Positions 19,453 through 28,184 are shown, counted from the first letter of the stretch. The stretch: DNA of 64,000 bases from Marinobacterium zhoushanense (GCF_014641945.1 NZ_BMIJ01000003.1:496001-560000); one strand, 5' to 3'. Notes: a model not told the origin generated them from the letters alone. Program-made: numbers and translations.

Positions 19453-19698
19453 ATGGGTTTGATGCAATTTCTCGAAAACCGTATGGATATGATGAGCGGC
19501 ATGCTGGCGGCGTCAGGCGCGGACCTGTCTCGCCTCCCCCACAGCTCGTTTGAACAACAGTTTCGTACCGCCACCTTCCGCTGCCTCAACTGTAAAAATT
19601 GTCAGGACTGCGAACGCTGGCTCAGCGAGGGCCACTTGCAGCAGAAAGTACCGGGATTCTGTCCCAACGCCGAACTGATGAATAGCGTGCGCGATTGA
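19453..19698 (+). CDS. DUF6455-like small cysteine protein
   Basis: 81-residue cytoplasmic protein with a Cys-rich centre, CLNCKNCQDCERWL, resembling DUF6455 proteins of unknown function. The start at MGLMQFLE is chosen because GAGGTG lies six bases upstream; in-frame ATGs at 19417 and 19432 are less well placed. The cysteine spacing would suit a zinc or Fe-S site. It is divergent from pqqA and shares its promoter region. Confidence 0.65.
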   Translation: MGLMQFLENRMDMMSGMLAASGADLSRLPHSSFEQQFRTATFRCLNCKNCQDCERWLSEGHLQQKVPGFCPNAELMNSVRD

Positions 19699-19797
19699 GC
19701 CAAATCACCGCACTCGACTACGACACACCCCGATCCACACGCTTGCGCCGCACCTGCGCACCCCCTGCGCCCGCGGCATACCGTACATCCTGTACAT

Positions 19798-19825
19798 AAA
19801 AAATCGGCTCCCGAAGGAGCCGAAG
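19798..19825 (-). terminator. Intrinsic terminator after the aldehyde dehydrogenase
   Basis: On the minus strand TCGGCTCC-TTCG-GGAGCCGA is followed by six T residues, a textbook terminator with a UUCG tetraloop. A second GC-rich hairpin, GGCCTCGT/ACGAGGCC, lies at 19844-19864. Confidence 0.85.
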
Positions 19826-19933
19826 AATGCGCTTAGTGACGGCGGCCTCGTGGGGGACGAGGCCTTAGAAACCGGGAGCCTCTGCTCAGCCCCCGGCCAC
19901 TTCCCTGTGCAAGCACAACGGACAGAGAAGGGT

Positions 19934-21451
19934 TTAGAAGAAGCCCAGCGGATCGGTGCTGTAGCTGACCAGCAGGTTCTTGGTCTGCTGATAGTGATCC
20001 AGCATCATCTTGTGGGTTTCGCGGCCCACACCGGACTTCTTGTAGCCACCGAAAGCGGCGTGAGCCGGGTAAGCGTGGTAGCAGTTGGTCCAGACACGAC
20101 CCGCTTCGATGCCGCGACCCATGCGATATGCACGGTTCATGTCGCGCGACCATACACCGGCACCCAGACCGAATTCGGTATCGTTGGCGATTGCCAGCGC
20201 TTCCGCTTCGTCTTTAAAGGTAGTGACGGCAACGACCGGCCCGAAGATCTCTTCCTGGAACACACGCATGGTGTTGTTGCCCTTGAGCAGGGTCGGCTGG
20301 ATGTAGAAGCCGTTGTCGAAGCCAGAGAGCTGCTCTGCAGCACCGCCGATCAGGCACTCGGCGCCTTCGTTACGGCCGATCTCCAGGTAACCCAGGATCT
20401 TGTCGTACTGCTCCTGGGACGCCTGGGCGCCAACCATGGTTTCGGTATCCAGCGGGTTACCGCGCTTGATCAGCTTGGTACGCTCGACCACCATGCTGAT
20501 GAACTTGTCATAGATGGTTTCCTGCACCAGCAGACGGGACGGACAGGTGCACACCTCACCCTGGTTGAAGAACGCCAGCACGGTACCTTCAACGCACTTG
20601 CTCAGGTAGCTGTCTTCATGATCCATCACATCTTCGAAGTAGATGTTCGGAGACTTGCCGCCCAGTTCAACGGTAGACGGAATGATGTTCTCGGCCGCGC
20701 ACTTGAGGATGTGCGAACCAACCGGGGTAGAACCGGTGAAGGCGATCTTGGCGATACGCTTGCTGGTAGCCAGCGCCTGACCCGCTTCGGCACCGAAGCC
20801 GTTAACCACGTTCAGCACGCCCGGTGGCAGCAGGTCGCCGATCACTTCCATCAACACCAGGATAGAGGCCGGAGTCTGCTCGGCAGGCTTGAGCACGATG
20901 CAGTTACCTGCGGCCAGTGCCGGCGCCAGTTTCCAGGCTGCCATCAGCAGCGGGAAGTTCCAAGGAATGATCTGACCAACGACACCCAGCGGCTCGTGGA
21001 AGTGGTAGGCAACAGTGTTCTCGTCGATCTCGCCGATAGAGCCTTCCTGCGCACGCACGCAGCCGGCGAAGTAACGGAAGTGATCGGATGAAAGCGGCAC
21101 GTCGGCAGCCAGGGTTTCGCGGACAGCTTTACCGTTATCCCAGGTTTCTGCAACAGCCAGCTTTTCCAGGTTGGCGTCGATGCGATCGGCGATTTTCAGC
21201 AGGAGATTGGAGCGTTCGGTAACGGAGGTTTTACCCCAGGCGGCTTTTGCCTTGTGCGCCGCATCCAGCGCCAGCTCGATATCTTCTGCGGTAGAACGGG
21301 GAATTTCGCAGATAGCGCCACCAGTACACGGAGAGATGTTGGTGAAGTACTGCCCTTTGACCGGCGCCACCCATTCACCACCGATGTAGTTACCGTAGCG
21401 CTGCTGGAAAGTTACTACTGAACCTTCTGTACCTGGCTGTGCGTAGATCAT
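19934..21451 (-). CDS. exaC: NAD-dependent aldehyde dehydrogenase, ExaC-like
   Basis: Cytoplasmic aldehyde dehydrogenase of 505 residues that would oxidise acetaldehyde and similar products of the PQQ alcohol dehydrogenase to acids. The general-base motif [12 protein letters not shown] and the nucleophile motif [13 protein letters not shown] are present. The start [11 protein letters not shown] is preferred over an upstream in-frame ATG at 21598 because family members begin here. The ExaC homologue in P. aeruginosa has nearly the same length and lies in the same regulon. The candidate operator at 21581-21592 lies 130 bp upstream, outside the gene by this start. Confidence 0.92.
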   Translation of the reverse strand: MIYAQPGTEGSVVTFQQRYGNYIGGEWVAPVKGQYFTNISPCTGGAICEIPRSTAEDIELALDAAHKAKAAWGKTSVTERSNLLLKIADRIDANLEKLAVAETWDNGKAVRETLAADVPLSSDHFRYFAGCVRAQEGSIGEIDENTVAYHFHEPLGVVGQIIPWNFPLLMAAWKLAPALAAGNCIVLKPAEQTPASILVLMEVIGDLLPPGVLNVVNGFGAEAGQALATSKRIAKIAFTGSTPVGSHILKCAAENIIPSTVELGGKSPNIYFEDVMDHEDSYLSKCVEGTVLAFFNQGEVCTCPSRLLVQETIYDKFISMVVERTKLIKRGNPLDTETMVGAQASQEQYDKILGYLEIGRNEGAECLIGGAAEQLSGFDNGFYIQPTLLKGNNTMRVFQEEIFGPVVAVTTFKDEAEALAIANDTEFGLGAGVWSRDMNRAYRMGRGIEAGRVWTNCYHAYPAHAAFGGYKKSGVGRETHKMMLDHYQQTKNLLVSYSTDPLGFF

Positions 21452-21580
21452 TGTCGTAAGCCTCTTTGTTTTTATGTCCAGAGACTGCGCCCAGCGGGCG
21501 AAGCCATGTGTTATTCGACACTCGCATCTTAGTAAGACCACCGCCCTTCCCGGTATCGTCCCTTGGCAGCGAAAAACCGG

Positions 21581-21592
21581 TACTTTGGTATT
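21581..21592 (-). promoter_or_regulatory. Candidate operator upstream of exaC
   Basis: Minus-strand AATACCAAAGTA, matching the shared 12-mer. A weak -10-like TACCGG lies about 25 bases downstream. luxS starts 101 bp away on the other strand and could also be affected. Confidence 0.45.
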
Positions 21593-21692
21593 GCGCAACT
21601 TGCATGCTTGTCATGTCATGACCGAGCAAAACGGTCGGATAGGCGATATACTCAGGTTTTATGTTTTTCACCCGCGTCTGAAAGGAAGATCT

Positions 21693-22205
21693 ATGCCACT
21701 CCTGGACAGTTTTAGAGTCGACCACACCCGCATGCATGCCCCCGCCGTGCGCATCGCCAAAACGATGAACACACCGAAAGGCGACCCTATCACCGTGTTC
21801 GATCTGCGCTTCTGCCTCCCCAATCAGGAGATCCTGTCCGAGAAAGGGATCCATACTCTCGAGCACCTGTTCGCCGGATTCATGCGTGATCACCTCAACG
21901 GTGACAGCGTCGAGATCATCGACATTTCACCCATGGGTTGCCGTACCGGCTTCTACATGAGCCTGATCGGCACACCGAGCGAGCAGGACGTGGTCAACGC
22001 CTGGCGCGCGTCGATGAAGGATGTGTTGAATGTGGCGAGCGAGGGCGATATCCCGGAGCTGAACCAGTATCAGTGCGGAACCTACAGCATGCACTCCCTG
22101 AATGAGGCCAAGCAGATCGCCCAGAACATTCTTGATCGCGGCATCGACGTCAACAGCAACACCGAGCTCTACCTGAGCGAAGAGTACTTGCGCGAGCACA
22201 GCTGA
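21693..22205 (+). CDS. luxS: S-ribosylhomocysteine lyase LuxS
   Basis: Cleaves S-ribosylhomocysteine to homocysteine and DPD, the precursor of autoinducer-2, in the activated-methyl cycle. The 171-residue protein has the metal-binding [12 protein letters not shown] motif and the catalytic cysteine in [17 protein letters not shown] precedes the chosen ATG; a longer upstream reading lacks family similarity. It is divergent from exaC and has its own hairpin at its end. Most pseudomonads lack luxS, so its presence points away from Pseudomonas proper. Confidence 0.97.
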   Translation: MPLLDSFRVDHTRMHAPAVRIAKTMNTPKGDPITVFDLRFCLPNQEILSEKGIHTLEHLFAGFMRDHLNGDSVEIIDISPMGCRTGFYMSLIGTPSEQDVVNAWRASMKDVLNVASEGDIPELNQYQCGTYSMHSLNEAKQIAQNILDRGIDVNSNTELYLSEEYLREHS

Positions 22206-22224
22206 GCGGACCCTGCTCAATAGC

Positions 22225-22250
22225 AGAACGCCCGCACATGCGGGCGTTCT
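22225..22250 (+). terminator. Hairpin after luxS
   Basis: Perfect 10-bp stem AGAACGCCCG/CGGGCGTTCT with a six-base loop, 20 bp after the luxS stop. The following T content is low. It could serve both luxS and the convergent phhB gene. Confidence 0.65.
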
Positions 22251-22282
22251 GGTCGCTACTGGCCACTGGAAAGGCCGTTGAG

Positions 22283-22606
22283 CTAAAGCCGATCGATCTT
22301 GGCCGCCAAGATGAAGTCGTTTTCGTGCAGTCCATCGATCTTATGGGTCCAGATCTCAATCCGGGCATATCCCCAGCCAAATGTGATTTCGGGGTGATGG
22401 CCCTGCTCCTCGGCCAACTCCCCTACCCGGTTAACAAACCTAAGCGCGTCGCGAAAGTTATCGAAACTGAAGGCACGACCGATCCGCTTGCCATCCGCGG
22501 AGAGCGTCCATTTCGGTACCTGCTCCATGTAGCCCTTCGCCTGCTCCCCCGTCAGCGGCGGTGTACCACCTCGGCAGGGCGCACAACTCTGTTGATCTAA
22601 CGCCAT
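22283..22606 (-). CDS. phhB: Pterin-4a-carbinolamine dehydratase
   Basis: Recycles the 4a-hydroxy-tetrahydropterin formed by phenylalanine hydroxylase. The 107-residue protein has the family core with GHHPEITFGWGYARIEIWTH, including the active-site histidines and tryptophan. No phhA is visible nearby. It is separated from nafY by 102 bp that contain a perfect 9-bp inverted repeat. Confidence 0.9.
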   Translation of the reverse strand: MALDQQSCAPCRGGTPPLTGEQAKGYMEQVPKWTLSADGKRIGRAFSFDNFRDALRFVNRVGELAEEQGHHPEITFGWGYARIEIWTHKIDGLHENDFILAAKIDRL

Positions 22607-22641
22607 ATCGCACCTCCGGTCTAAGCGTTGCCTGCTTTACC

Positions 22642-22668
22642 CTTGACTCACTATTCCCATGAGTCAAG
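22642..22668. repeat. Perfect 9-bp inverted repeat upstream of phhB
   Basis: CTTGACTCA (22642-22650) and TGAGTCAAG (22660-22668) are separated by nine bases. It lies between the nafY stop and the phhB start on the minus strand. No T-run follows, so an operator is at least as likely as a terminator. Confidence 0.55.
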
Positions 22669-22708
22669 TGTAGCCCGCAACCGCAACGGTTAAGGTGCGA
22701 AATACACG

Positions 22709-23431
22709 CTAAGCATCCTCCAGTTCTTGAGTTTCTGAACGGAACCGCTTGCGCTCCTCAGCCGACAAGCCAAGTATCTTGGCAAACCAGGGCGGAGGCG
22801 CTGCAAATACGGCCTGGAACTCGGTCAGCTTTTCGCTGGCATCAACCACCTCAGGTACCTTGATCGGGTAGATGTCCGCTCGGATCACCTTCGCCGCGGC
22901 GGGACCGCCCATGGTCTGCACGAATAGCACCTGACAGTCGCGGATCAGGTCGACACGGAACTGGTTCTTATCCGGCGCACTATCCGCCTCCAGCGCCGAG
23001 CGGATATCCACGAGTCTCATGTTTGTGGCTGAAAGTTGGTAGACCAGAAATCGCAAACAGGAGCCAAAGTGTCCGTTGAGCAGCGTACCGGCATTGGAGG
23101 CCACGGCGACACGCACCGAACCGGGAATATCTCCGTCTCGGTATGTCTCGATGGTTGGCAGCCCCTCATCGGACTCCTCCCCCCAGAGGTAGCGGACCGC
23201 AAGCTTGATGTTTTCGAGGCCGATTCCGATATCCTCACCGTCCTCCTCGCCATCGAGGCTGCCGATACCGGTTTTCAGGTTGGTAACCGTCACCGTTTTA
23301 AGCTTCTCATCATCCAACGGCGCACCAACACGGTCGTGCAGAATTTCGATAAGTTCGCCAATCTCGACACCCGGCAACACGCGGGTAGCAAGAGCGATAC
23401 GCAAAGCCAGTTCTCGATCCAGTGGTTCCAT
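22709..23431 (-). CDS. nafY: NafY-like FeMo-cofactor-binding nitrogenase accessory protein
   Basis: 240-residue protein with an N-terminal helical domain (about 1-95) and a C-terminal NifX/NafY fold (about 100-235). The core has VRVAVASNAG followed by LLNGHFGSC, where the histidine is residue 121, the position reported for the FeMo-cofactor ligand of Azotobacter NafY (about 243 residues). NafY carries the cofactor and binds apo-dinitrogenase. It is the last gene of an operon whose promoter region reads as NifA/sigma-54 type. No nitrogenase structural genes are in the window. A more general NifB/NifX-domain protein is the alternative. Confidence 0.82.
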   Translation of the reverse strand: MEPLDRELALRIALATRVLPGVEIGELIEILHDRVGAPLDDEKLKTVTVTNLKTGIGSLDGEEDGEDIGIGLENIKLAVRYLWGEESDEGLPTIETYRDGDIPGSVRVAVASNAGTLLNGHFGSCLRFLVYQLSATNMRLVDIRSALEADSAPDKNQFRVDLIRDCQVLFVQTMGGPAAAKVIRADIYPIKVPEVVDASEKLTEFQAVFAAPPPWFAKILGLSAEERKRFRSETQELEDA

Positions 23432-23445
23432 GGAGACGCTCCGAA

Positions 23446-23880
23446 TCAGGCGCGGACCGCGCGCAGAAGTTTAAAACTGGTCAGGCTCGCTGCCAGATCA
23501 AGGGGTGACATATCATCATCGTTACGGATGTTGGGGTCCGCACCGAGTTCCAGCAACAGGTGTACAACGGCGTCCTTACCGCTCGATGCGGCGTACGCCA
23601 TGACGGTATTGCCAGAGGGGTTTCGATAATCCAGGTCACAGCCGGATTTAATCAGTTCGCGGATGGTCGCTTCCGACTCCGCATAACAGGCTGCCCATAC
23701 CGCGTTATTTCCATACTGGTCGACGACACCCGTGTCAGTACCCAGCGCGATGAGCTCGCTGACCAGCTTGTCCTTACCCTGACGCGCGGCGAGGATTAGC
23801 GCATATTCACCATCGGCGTTGGGTGTATCGAGCGCCCCCATGTCGAATCGATGCTCGGTAAACCATTCGGGATCAGCCAT
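23446..23880 (-). CDS. Ankyrin-repeat protein
   Basis: 144-residue soluble protein with about four ankyrin repeats. Recognisable units include DGEYALILAARQGKDKLVSE, GNTVMAYAASSGKDAVVHLL and LGADPNIRNDDDMSPLDLAA. It starts 14 bp after the rhodanese stop and ends 14 bp before nafY, so it is in the same operon. Ankyrin proteins are protein-binding scaffolds; here a partner among nitrogenase maturation proteins is possible but not shown. Confidence 0.85.
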   Translation of the reverse strand: MADPEWFTEHRFDMGALDTPNADGEYALILAARQGKDKLVSELIALGTDTGVVDQYGNNAVWAACYAESEATIRELIKSGCDLDYRNPSGNTVMAYAASSGKDAVVHLLLELGADPNIRNDDDMSPLDLAASLTSFKLLRAVRA

Positions 23881-23894
23881 TGTTTACCCTCCTC

Positions 23895-24188
23895 TTATTT
23901 CCACGCTTCGAAGCCACCTTTCAGGCTGTACACTTCCTTGAAACCAAAGTCAGTGAACATCTCGGCCACATGCTCACTGGCATGCCCGTGGTAACAGTAG
24001 ATGATCATCGGACGCTGCTTGTCCCCTTTGAGCAGCAACGACTCTCTAAGCCCTTCATGCAGATGCATGGCGTTGTCGATATGGGCGACCTTGTAATCAC
24101 GTACATCACGGCAGTCGAGCAGCATCGCATCCGTCGTCGACAACATCGGCTTCATCTCGTCAACGCTAAGTGTCTTGAACTTACCCAT
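23895..24188 (-). CDS. Rhodanese-domain sulfurtransferase, GlpE-like
   Basis: Single-domain rhodanese of 97 residues. The active-site loop CYHGHAS, with Cys65 as persulfide carrier, matches GlpE in length and position. Within this operon it could supply sulfur for Fe-S assembly, as proposed for rhodaneses in other nif clusters; that role is inferred from the neighbours and the promoter. Confidence 0.87.
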   Translation of the reverse strand: MGKFKTLSVDEMKPMLSTTDAMLLDCRDVRDYKVAHIDNAMHLHEGLRESLLLKGDKQRPMIIYCYHGHASEHVAEMFTDFGFKEVYSLKGGFEAWK

Positions 24189-24235
24189 CCCTACTCTCCA
24201 CTTTCACAGCCCACGCACCACAGCTGGGACTTTGC

Positions 24236-24658
24236 TTAATTGAGGATCCTGTTTATCGGCTGAATCCCACCAATGCGGTCGATTAACGCGAAGTATTCGT
24301 CACTGCTGAACTCGGTACTGCGACTATCGAAAAACTCTCGGGCGTTATCGACCGCGTCCTGCATCGCCGCGATAACGAAAGCCTCGGCATGGGAAGAGCC
24401 GATCATCCGACTGGGTACGGACGACTCGATACGCAGGGTATTGGAGCGGCTATCAAAGGAGTGAAAACGCATACCGTCGAACGGCGGCGCCTCCTCCCGT
24501 CCGGGCATCAGAAAGTGCAGGTCAAGATTGGGTGCCCTGGTCTGCAGCGGGTCCGTGCGCTGTTGCGCCAGTCCGGCAGCCACCCTGACGAGCGCTTTGT
24601 GAAAAGGGCTTTCATCCAGTTGCCGATCAGGCAGGTATGCACCTATATACAGAGCCAT
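24236..24658 (-). CDS. Unknown protein, first gene of the nafY operon
   Basis: 140-residue soluble protein with no signal peptide or membrane segment; I do not recognise the family. Its N-terminus MALYIGAYLPDRQLDESPFH is followed by a mixed alpha/beta pattern and an acidic helix around VDNAREFFDSRSTEF. It is the first gene after the predicted sigma-54 promoter and is followed by rhodanese, ankyrin and nafY genes with short gaps, so a part in nitrogenase function or protection is the best guess. Confidence 0.7.
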   Translation of the reverse strand: MALYIGAYLPDRQLDESPFHKALVRVAAGLAQQRTDPLQTRAPNLDLHFLMPGREEAPPFDGMRFHSFDSRSNTLRIESSVPSRMIGSSHAEAFVIAAMQDAVDNAREFFDSRSTEFSSDEYFALIDRIGGIQPINRILN

Positions 24659-24710
24659 CCGCTCACCTCGCTATGCTGTTACAGCTTCGTTGGTCTGCAC
24701 CAGCTAGTGC

Positions 24711-24728
24711 AGCAAAACGCCTGCCAAG
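24711..24728 (-). promoter_or_regulatory. Predicted sigma-54 promoter of the nafY operon
   Basis: Minus-strand TTGGCAGGCGTTTTGCT matches the -24/-12 consensus TGGCAC-N5-TTGC in all but one conserved position. GG (24725-24724) and GC (24713-24712) are separated by exactly ten bases. The implied start point lies about 40 bases before the first gene. Confidence 0.75.
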
Positions 24729-24768
24729 CGCATTCGGTGATAGATAAATCCTCAGTTATTTATAAAAA

Positions 24769-24781
24769 AATCAATTTATTA
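24769..24781. promoter_or_regulatory. Predicted IHF-binding site
   Basis: AATCAATTTATTA fits the WATCAA-N4-TTR consensus exactly and sits in an A/T-rich stretch between the predicted NifA site and the -24/-12 promoter, where IHF normally bends DNA for sigma-54 activators. Confidence 0.6.
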
Positions 24782-24836
24782 CAAATCCTTTATCGCGTGA
24801 TTTCTATCTATCATTGCAACCGGTGATAACCGACAG

Positions 24837-24852
24837 TGTCGTGATACCTACA
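24837..24852. promoter_or_regulatory. Predicted NifA upstream activator site
   Basis: TGTCGTGATACCTACA is an exact TGT-N10-ACA, the NifA-binding consensus, about 130 bp upstream of the -12 element, which is within the usual range. Confidence 0.65.
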
Positions 24853-24938
24853 ACAATTTGGAGCTGAAACGCCGACAGCACTAAAAACACCTCGCCATAT
24901 CCGTTATGATCGCGGCGAGCCTCTGATAAGGATCCTCA

Positions 24939-25256
24939 ATGTTCGAGCTGAAAGATCTGTTCTGGCTGGCACTGACAGGTGCAATCTGCCTGTTCTGGTG
25001 GCGAGGACAGAAAGTACGGGAGATCGCGCTGAAACAGGCGCGCAAGAGCTGCAACGAAATGGAGCTTCAACTGCTCGACGAGAGTGTCGCGCTGCGGGCG
25101 ATCTGGCTGAAGCGGGATGAGGATGGTCAACTCCATATCTGGCGCCGTTACAACTTCGAGTTTACCTCCACCGGTGACGAACGTTATGCCGGACAAGTGG
25201 TAATGCTTGGCTATCGTGTGACAGGCATCGATCTGCCTCCTCACCGAATCGGCTAG
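24939..25256 (+). CDS. DUF3301 membrane-anchored protein
   Basis: 105-residue protein with one N-terminal membrane segment (about residues 7-21, LFWLALTGAICLFWW) followed by a charged domain containing LWRRYNFEFTSTGDERY-like residues typical of DUF3301. Function is unknown. The family is common in gammaproteobacteria. It is divergent from the nafY operon and probably forms a separate unit with the transglycosylase 68 bp downstream. Confidence 0.8.
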   Translation: MFELKDLFWLALTGAICLFWWRGQKVREIALKQARKSCNEMELQLLDESVALRAIWLKRDEDGQLHIWRRYNFEFTSTGDERYAGQVVMLGYRVTGIDLPPHRIG

Positions 25257-25324
25257 GGTTCACAACGCAATTAATTGATCGAAGCGGTTATTCAACCGTC
25301 GAAAGCCGTAGTATCCTCGCCGTT

Positions 25325-26062
25325 ATGCGATTCAAATCCGAATTTTTGCGACAGACAACGCTAGTACTGGCCATCTGGCTGGGGTTTTCCGCCCTTCAGC
25401 CGGGTATTGTCAGCGCCGGCGAGATCCGCCGTATTGTCCACCCGGACGGACGGGTTGAATTCACCAACCTGTCCTCAGGGCAATCGGGGCAGCGACTCTC
25501 TGGCAGCGGCTCAGTCGAAACCGTCTACAAATATCGCCGCCCCGATGGCACCCTCAGCTTCACCGATCAACGACCGCTGCATATCCGCGATGTCGAGGTG
25601 CTTAGATTCGATTGCTACGCCTGCAGGGTTGGCTCCACCGTCGACTGGCATAAAACTCCTCTGAACAATGACGCCTACAAGAGCGATATCGCCTCTGCTG
25701 CCAAGCAATACGGCGTCAACCCCGCGCTGGTCAGAGCCGTAATCCACGCCGAATCCGCATTCAACCCTCAGGCGCGCTCAAGCAAGGGCGCAATGGGACT
25801 TATGCAGCTGATGCCGGCAACCGCTCAGGATCTCGAGGTCAAAAACGCTCTTGACCCCCGGGAGAACATCTATGGCGGCGTACGCTACCTGTCGGCGCTA
25901 CTGGAGCGCTACAAAGGCGATGTGAAGCTCGCAACCGCCGCCTACAACGCGGGACCCGGCGCAGTGGCCAAATATGCGGGTATTCCGCCCTACTCCGAAA
26001 CACGGGCCTACGTGGAGCGGGTTGGCATACTGCTGAGCCGATACGCCGCTCTGACTCCCTAA
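25325..26062 (+). CDS. Periplasmic lytic transglycosylase, SLT family
   Basis: 245-residue exported enzyme that cleaves peptidoglycan glycan strands. A signal peptide (about 1-30) is followed by a DUF4124-like region (IRRIVHPDGRVEFTNL) and a C-terminal SLT domain. The catalytic Glu is in AVIHAESAFNPQA, with the family motifs SKGAMGLMQLMPATA and AAYNAGPGAVAKY. The length is normal for single-domain SLT proteins. Confidence 0.92.
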   Translation: MRFKSEFLRQTTLVLAIWLGFSALQPGIVSAGEIRRIVHPDGRVEFTNLSSGQSGQRLSGSGSVETVYKYRRPDGTLSFTDQRPLHIRDVEVLRFDCYACRVGSTVDWHKTPLNNDAYKSDIASAAKQYGVNPALVRAVIHAESAFNPQARSSKGAMGLMQLMPATAQDLEVKNALDPRENIYGGVRYLSALLERYKGDVKLATAAYNAGPGAVAKYAGIPPYSETRAYVERVGILLSRYAALTP

Positions 26063-26108
26063 TCGACTAAATGCCAGCTCTGCTGCACACAACGATGGCG
26101 AGGTCAGC

Positions 26109-27050
26109 ATGCAGTTATTGAGCAGTCAAAGGCTCTGGAACAGAGCCGCACATAACGCCTTTACCGATCTGGCGCGTTTCAACGGTCGACTCTACGTCGT
26201 CTTTCGAGAGGGCCTGCAGCACATTTCGGATGCAGGTGTCATCAGGGTATTGAGCTCCGCAGATGCTCAGCTGGAGTGGCAGGACACAGCACGGATAGCC
26301 TTGGATGGCGCGGATCTACGTGATGCCAAGCTCAGTATCACACCCGACAACCGGTTGATGCTGCTGAGCGCTGCAGCGAAGTCCGATGGCCCGGTTTCCC
26401 ATCAAACCAAGGCCTGGTTCAGCGATGACGGCGAACAGTGGAGCGATCCCGTCGATATCTCCGAGCCAAATCACTGGCTCTGGCGGCTGACCTGGCACCA
26501 AAAGTTCGCCTATGGCCTGGCTTACGGCACCGCCGGCACGGGCGGACTGTACTGGTACCGGGTGGGCATGGACGGACAGTGGCATCAGCACCGTCTGACG
26601 GAGTTCGACGGCCAGTATGTCAATGAACACGACCTCTGTTTCGATCTGGATGGCACCGCCTGGTGCCTGCTCAGGCGTGACAATGCCGAAACTGTGAACA
26701 GCACCGGCCTTCTGGGTTACGCAGCGCCGCCCTATCGGGAGTGGACGTGGAAAGATATAGGGGTTCGCATTGGCGGCCCCTGCCTGATATGGGATGAGCA
26801 GCACTCCGGCTTCCTGGCCGCCTACCGGCGCTACCAACACCCGGCGCAGTGGCTACCGCAATGGACAGAGATCAGCCGGCTGAGCAAGGAGGCGGAGTTG
26901 GGTGAGTCGGTCGCACTGACTTCAGGAGGCGACTGCAGTTATCCGGGTTTACTACTCGAGGAAAACCATCTGACGGCGGTTTACTACTCCAGTCACGAGG
27001 AGGATCAGGGTACCGCTATCTATCTAGCGGATTTAAACCTGAGCTCGTAG
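26109..27050 (+). CDS. Sialidase-like beta-propeller protein
   Basis: 313-residue protein without a signal peptide. Repeated short strands and Asp/Trp-rich turns such as AWFSDDGEQWSDP suggest a five- or six-bladed propeller of the BNR/sialidase type. Catalytic sialidase residues cannot be confirmed by eye. It starts 46 bp after the transglycosylase and is followed by a strong two-way terminator. A cytoplasmic glycan-related activity is possible; the function is unknown. Confidence 0.6.
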   Translation: MQLLSSQRLWNRAAHNAFTDLARFNGRLYVVFREGLQHISDAGVIRVLSSADAQLEWQDTARIALDGADLRDAKLSITPDNRLMLLSAAAKSDGPVSHQTKAWFSDDGEQWSDPVDISEPNHWLWRLTWHQKFAYGLAYGTAGTGGLYWYRVGMDGQWHQHRLTEFDGQYVNEHDLCFDLDGTAWCLLRRDNAETVNSTGLLGYAAPPYREWTWKDIGVRIGGPCLIWDEQHSGFLAAYRRYQHPAQWLPQWTEISRLSKEAELGESVALTSGGDCSYPGLLLEENHLTAVYYSSHEEDQGTAIYLADLNLSS

Positions 27051-27102
27051 TCTCCCACCGATACCGCTTAATAACCGGCAATATCAACTGAGGCGCCACA
27101 AC

Positions 27103-27131
27103 AAAACCCCGGTCAAAATGACCGGGGTTTT
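27103..27131. terminator. Bidirectional intrinsic terminator
   Basis: AAAACCCCGGTCA and TGACCGGGGTTTT form a perfect 13-bp stem with a three-base loop, flanked by A and T runs on both sides. It separates the plus-strand propeller gene from the minus-strand repeat protein gene. Confidence 0.9.
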
Positions 27132-27179
27132 CAGCAACTTGCAAGACCGCTTTAATCAGTGCTGCCTACTTGGCAAGTA

Positions 27180-27959
27180 TCAGCTCGGTGATGCGGAGCT
27201 ACCGTTTCCGCCATTCGCGTCGGGGGTGCTAATCGTCTGGATTGTTTGCGCCTGGGCGGTATCCGTTGTACCTGTGTTGGTAGTCGTAGACGACGCTACC
27301 TGCACAGACGAAGTAGCCTGCGCTACGACAACGCTTGAATTGGCCGCCGCCTCAGCAGCGTCTACGGCCCCCAGAGCGGCCTCACCAGCCACATCCGCAA
27401 GCGACTTCCCGGTTGCCGTCGACACTGCCACAATGGCTTGGGCTGTGCTGGTCCCTGAGGCAGCCGCGACGGTGGCCGCAATGGTACCGGCGTTAGCCGA
27501 AGATCCGGCCTGAGCGGCAGCAACCGCCACCTGAGCGGCGATCTGACTCGCAACAGACGGAATGGCCCTGGCCACTGATGCAGCAACCTGCAGTGCAGAG
27601 TTGGGCGCCGCACGTGTGACTGCGGCAGCTACCTGGGGTGCGGCACTCGGCACCGCCAGTGATACGGAGGTCGCTACAACGGCGGCGGACGCCGGTACTA
27701 CACTCGTTACGGCGGCCGCAATACTGGCAGCCGCAGCCGGGTTCAACGACGCGGCTCTCACCGCAATCGCAGCGGCCAGCTCCGGGTTACTCTGCGCCAA
27801 TGCAGCCGCTTTAGAAGCCAAGGTCGCAGGACTGGCCGCAACATCGGACAACTGAGTGGCGACAGTCTGCGGCAATCCTGCGCTTTGGGCCTGAGCGGCC
27901 ATTGGCATCAGTGAGGCAGACGCTACAAGACACGCGATCGCCAGGAATTTTCTGTTCAT
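27180..27959 (-). CDS. Exported alanine-rich repeat protein
   Basis: 259-residue protein with a clear signal peptide ending MAAQAQ. The mature part is mostly Ala, Val and Ser. Its centre holds six successive 15-residue units beginning with proline, for example PAAAASIAAAVTSVV, PSAAPQVAAAVTRAA, PNSALQVAASVARAI and PSVASQIAAQVAVAA, pattern PxxAxxVAxxVxxxx. The C-terminus is rich in Thr, Ser, Gly and Asn. The start is at MNRKFLA with GGGGA upstream. Regular helical repeats with proline breaks suggest a solenoid or extended surface structure. I do not recognise a family. It lies downstream of the PQQ dehydrogenase but is separated from it by a terminator. Confidence 0.75.
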   Translation of the reverse strand: MNRKFLAIACLVASASLMPMAAQAQSAGLPQTVATQLSDVAASPATLASKAAALAQSNPELAAAIAVRAASLNPAAAASIAAAVTSVVPASAAVVATSVSLAVPSAAPQVAAAVTRAAPNSALQVAASVARAIPSVASQIAAQVAVAAAQAGSSANAGTIAATVAAASGTSTAQAIVAVSTATGKSLADVAGEAALGAVDAAEAAANSSVVVAQATSSVQVASSTTTNTGTTDTAQAQTIQTISTPDANGGNGSSASPS

Positions 27960-28144
27960 ATCGTCCCCTTGATATACAGTGAATAGCACCCCTGAGCAGA
28001 CGCCTCAGTTCGCGACCAGCGCTCAGTCAGTGATACACCCGGCCAATCCCTTCGTACACTTAAGATAAGTATTACATATGGATGGAGCTTGAGATAATTT
28101 CCCAACTAATGCAATAGCTTAGGCGCAGTGTCGCGATTGCGAAA

Positions 28145-28170
28145 CAAAAAAAGGGCCCGAAGGCCCTTTA
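28145..28170 (-). terminator. Intrinsic terminator after the PQQ dehydrogenase
   Basis: On the minus strand AAAGGGCC-TTCG-GGCCCTTT is followed by a run of T residues, 15 bp past the dehydrogenase stop. Confidence 0.88.
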
Positions 28171-28184
28171 TTAACACCAGTTAA

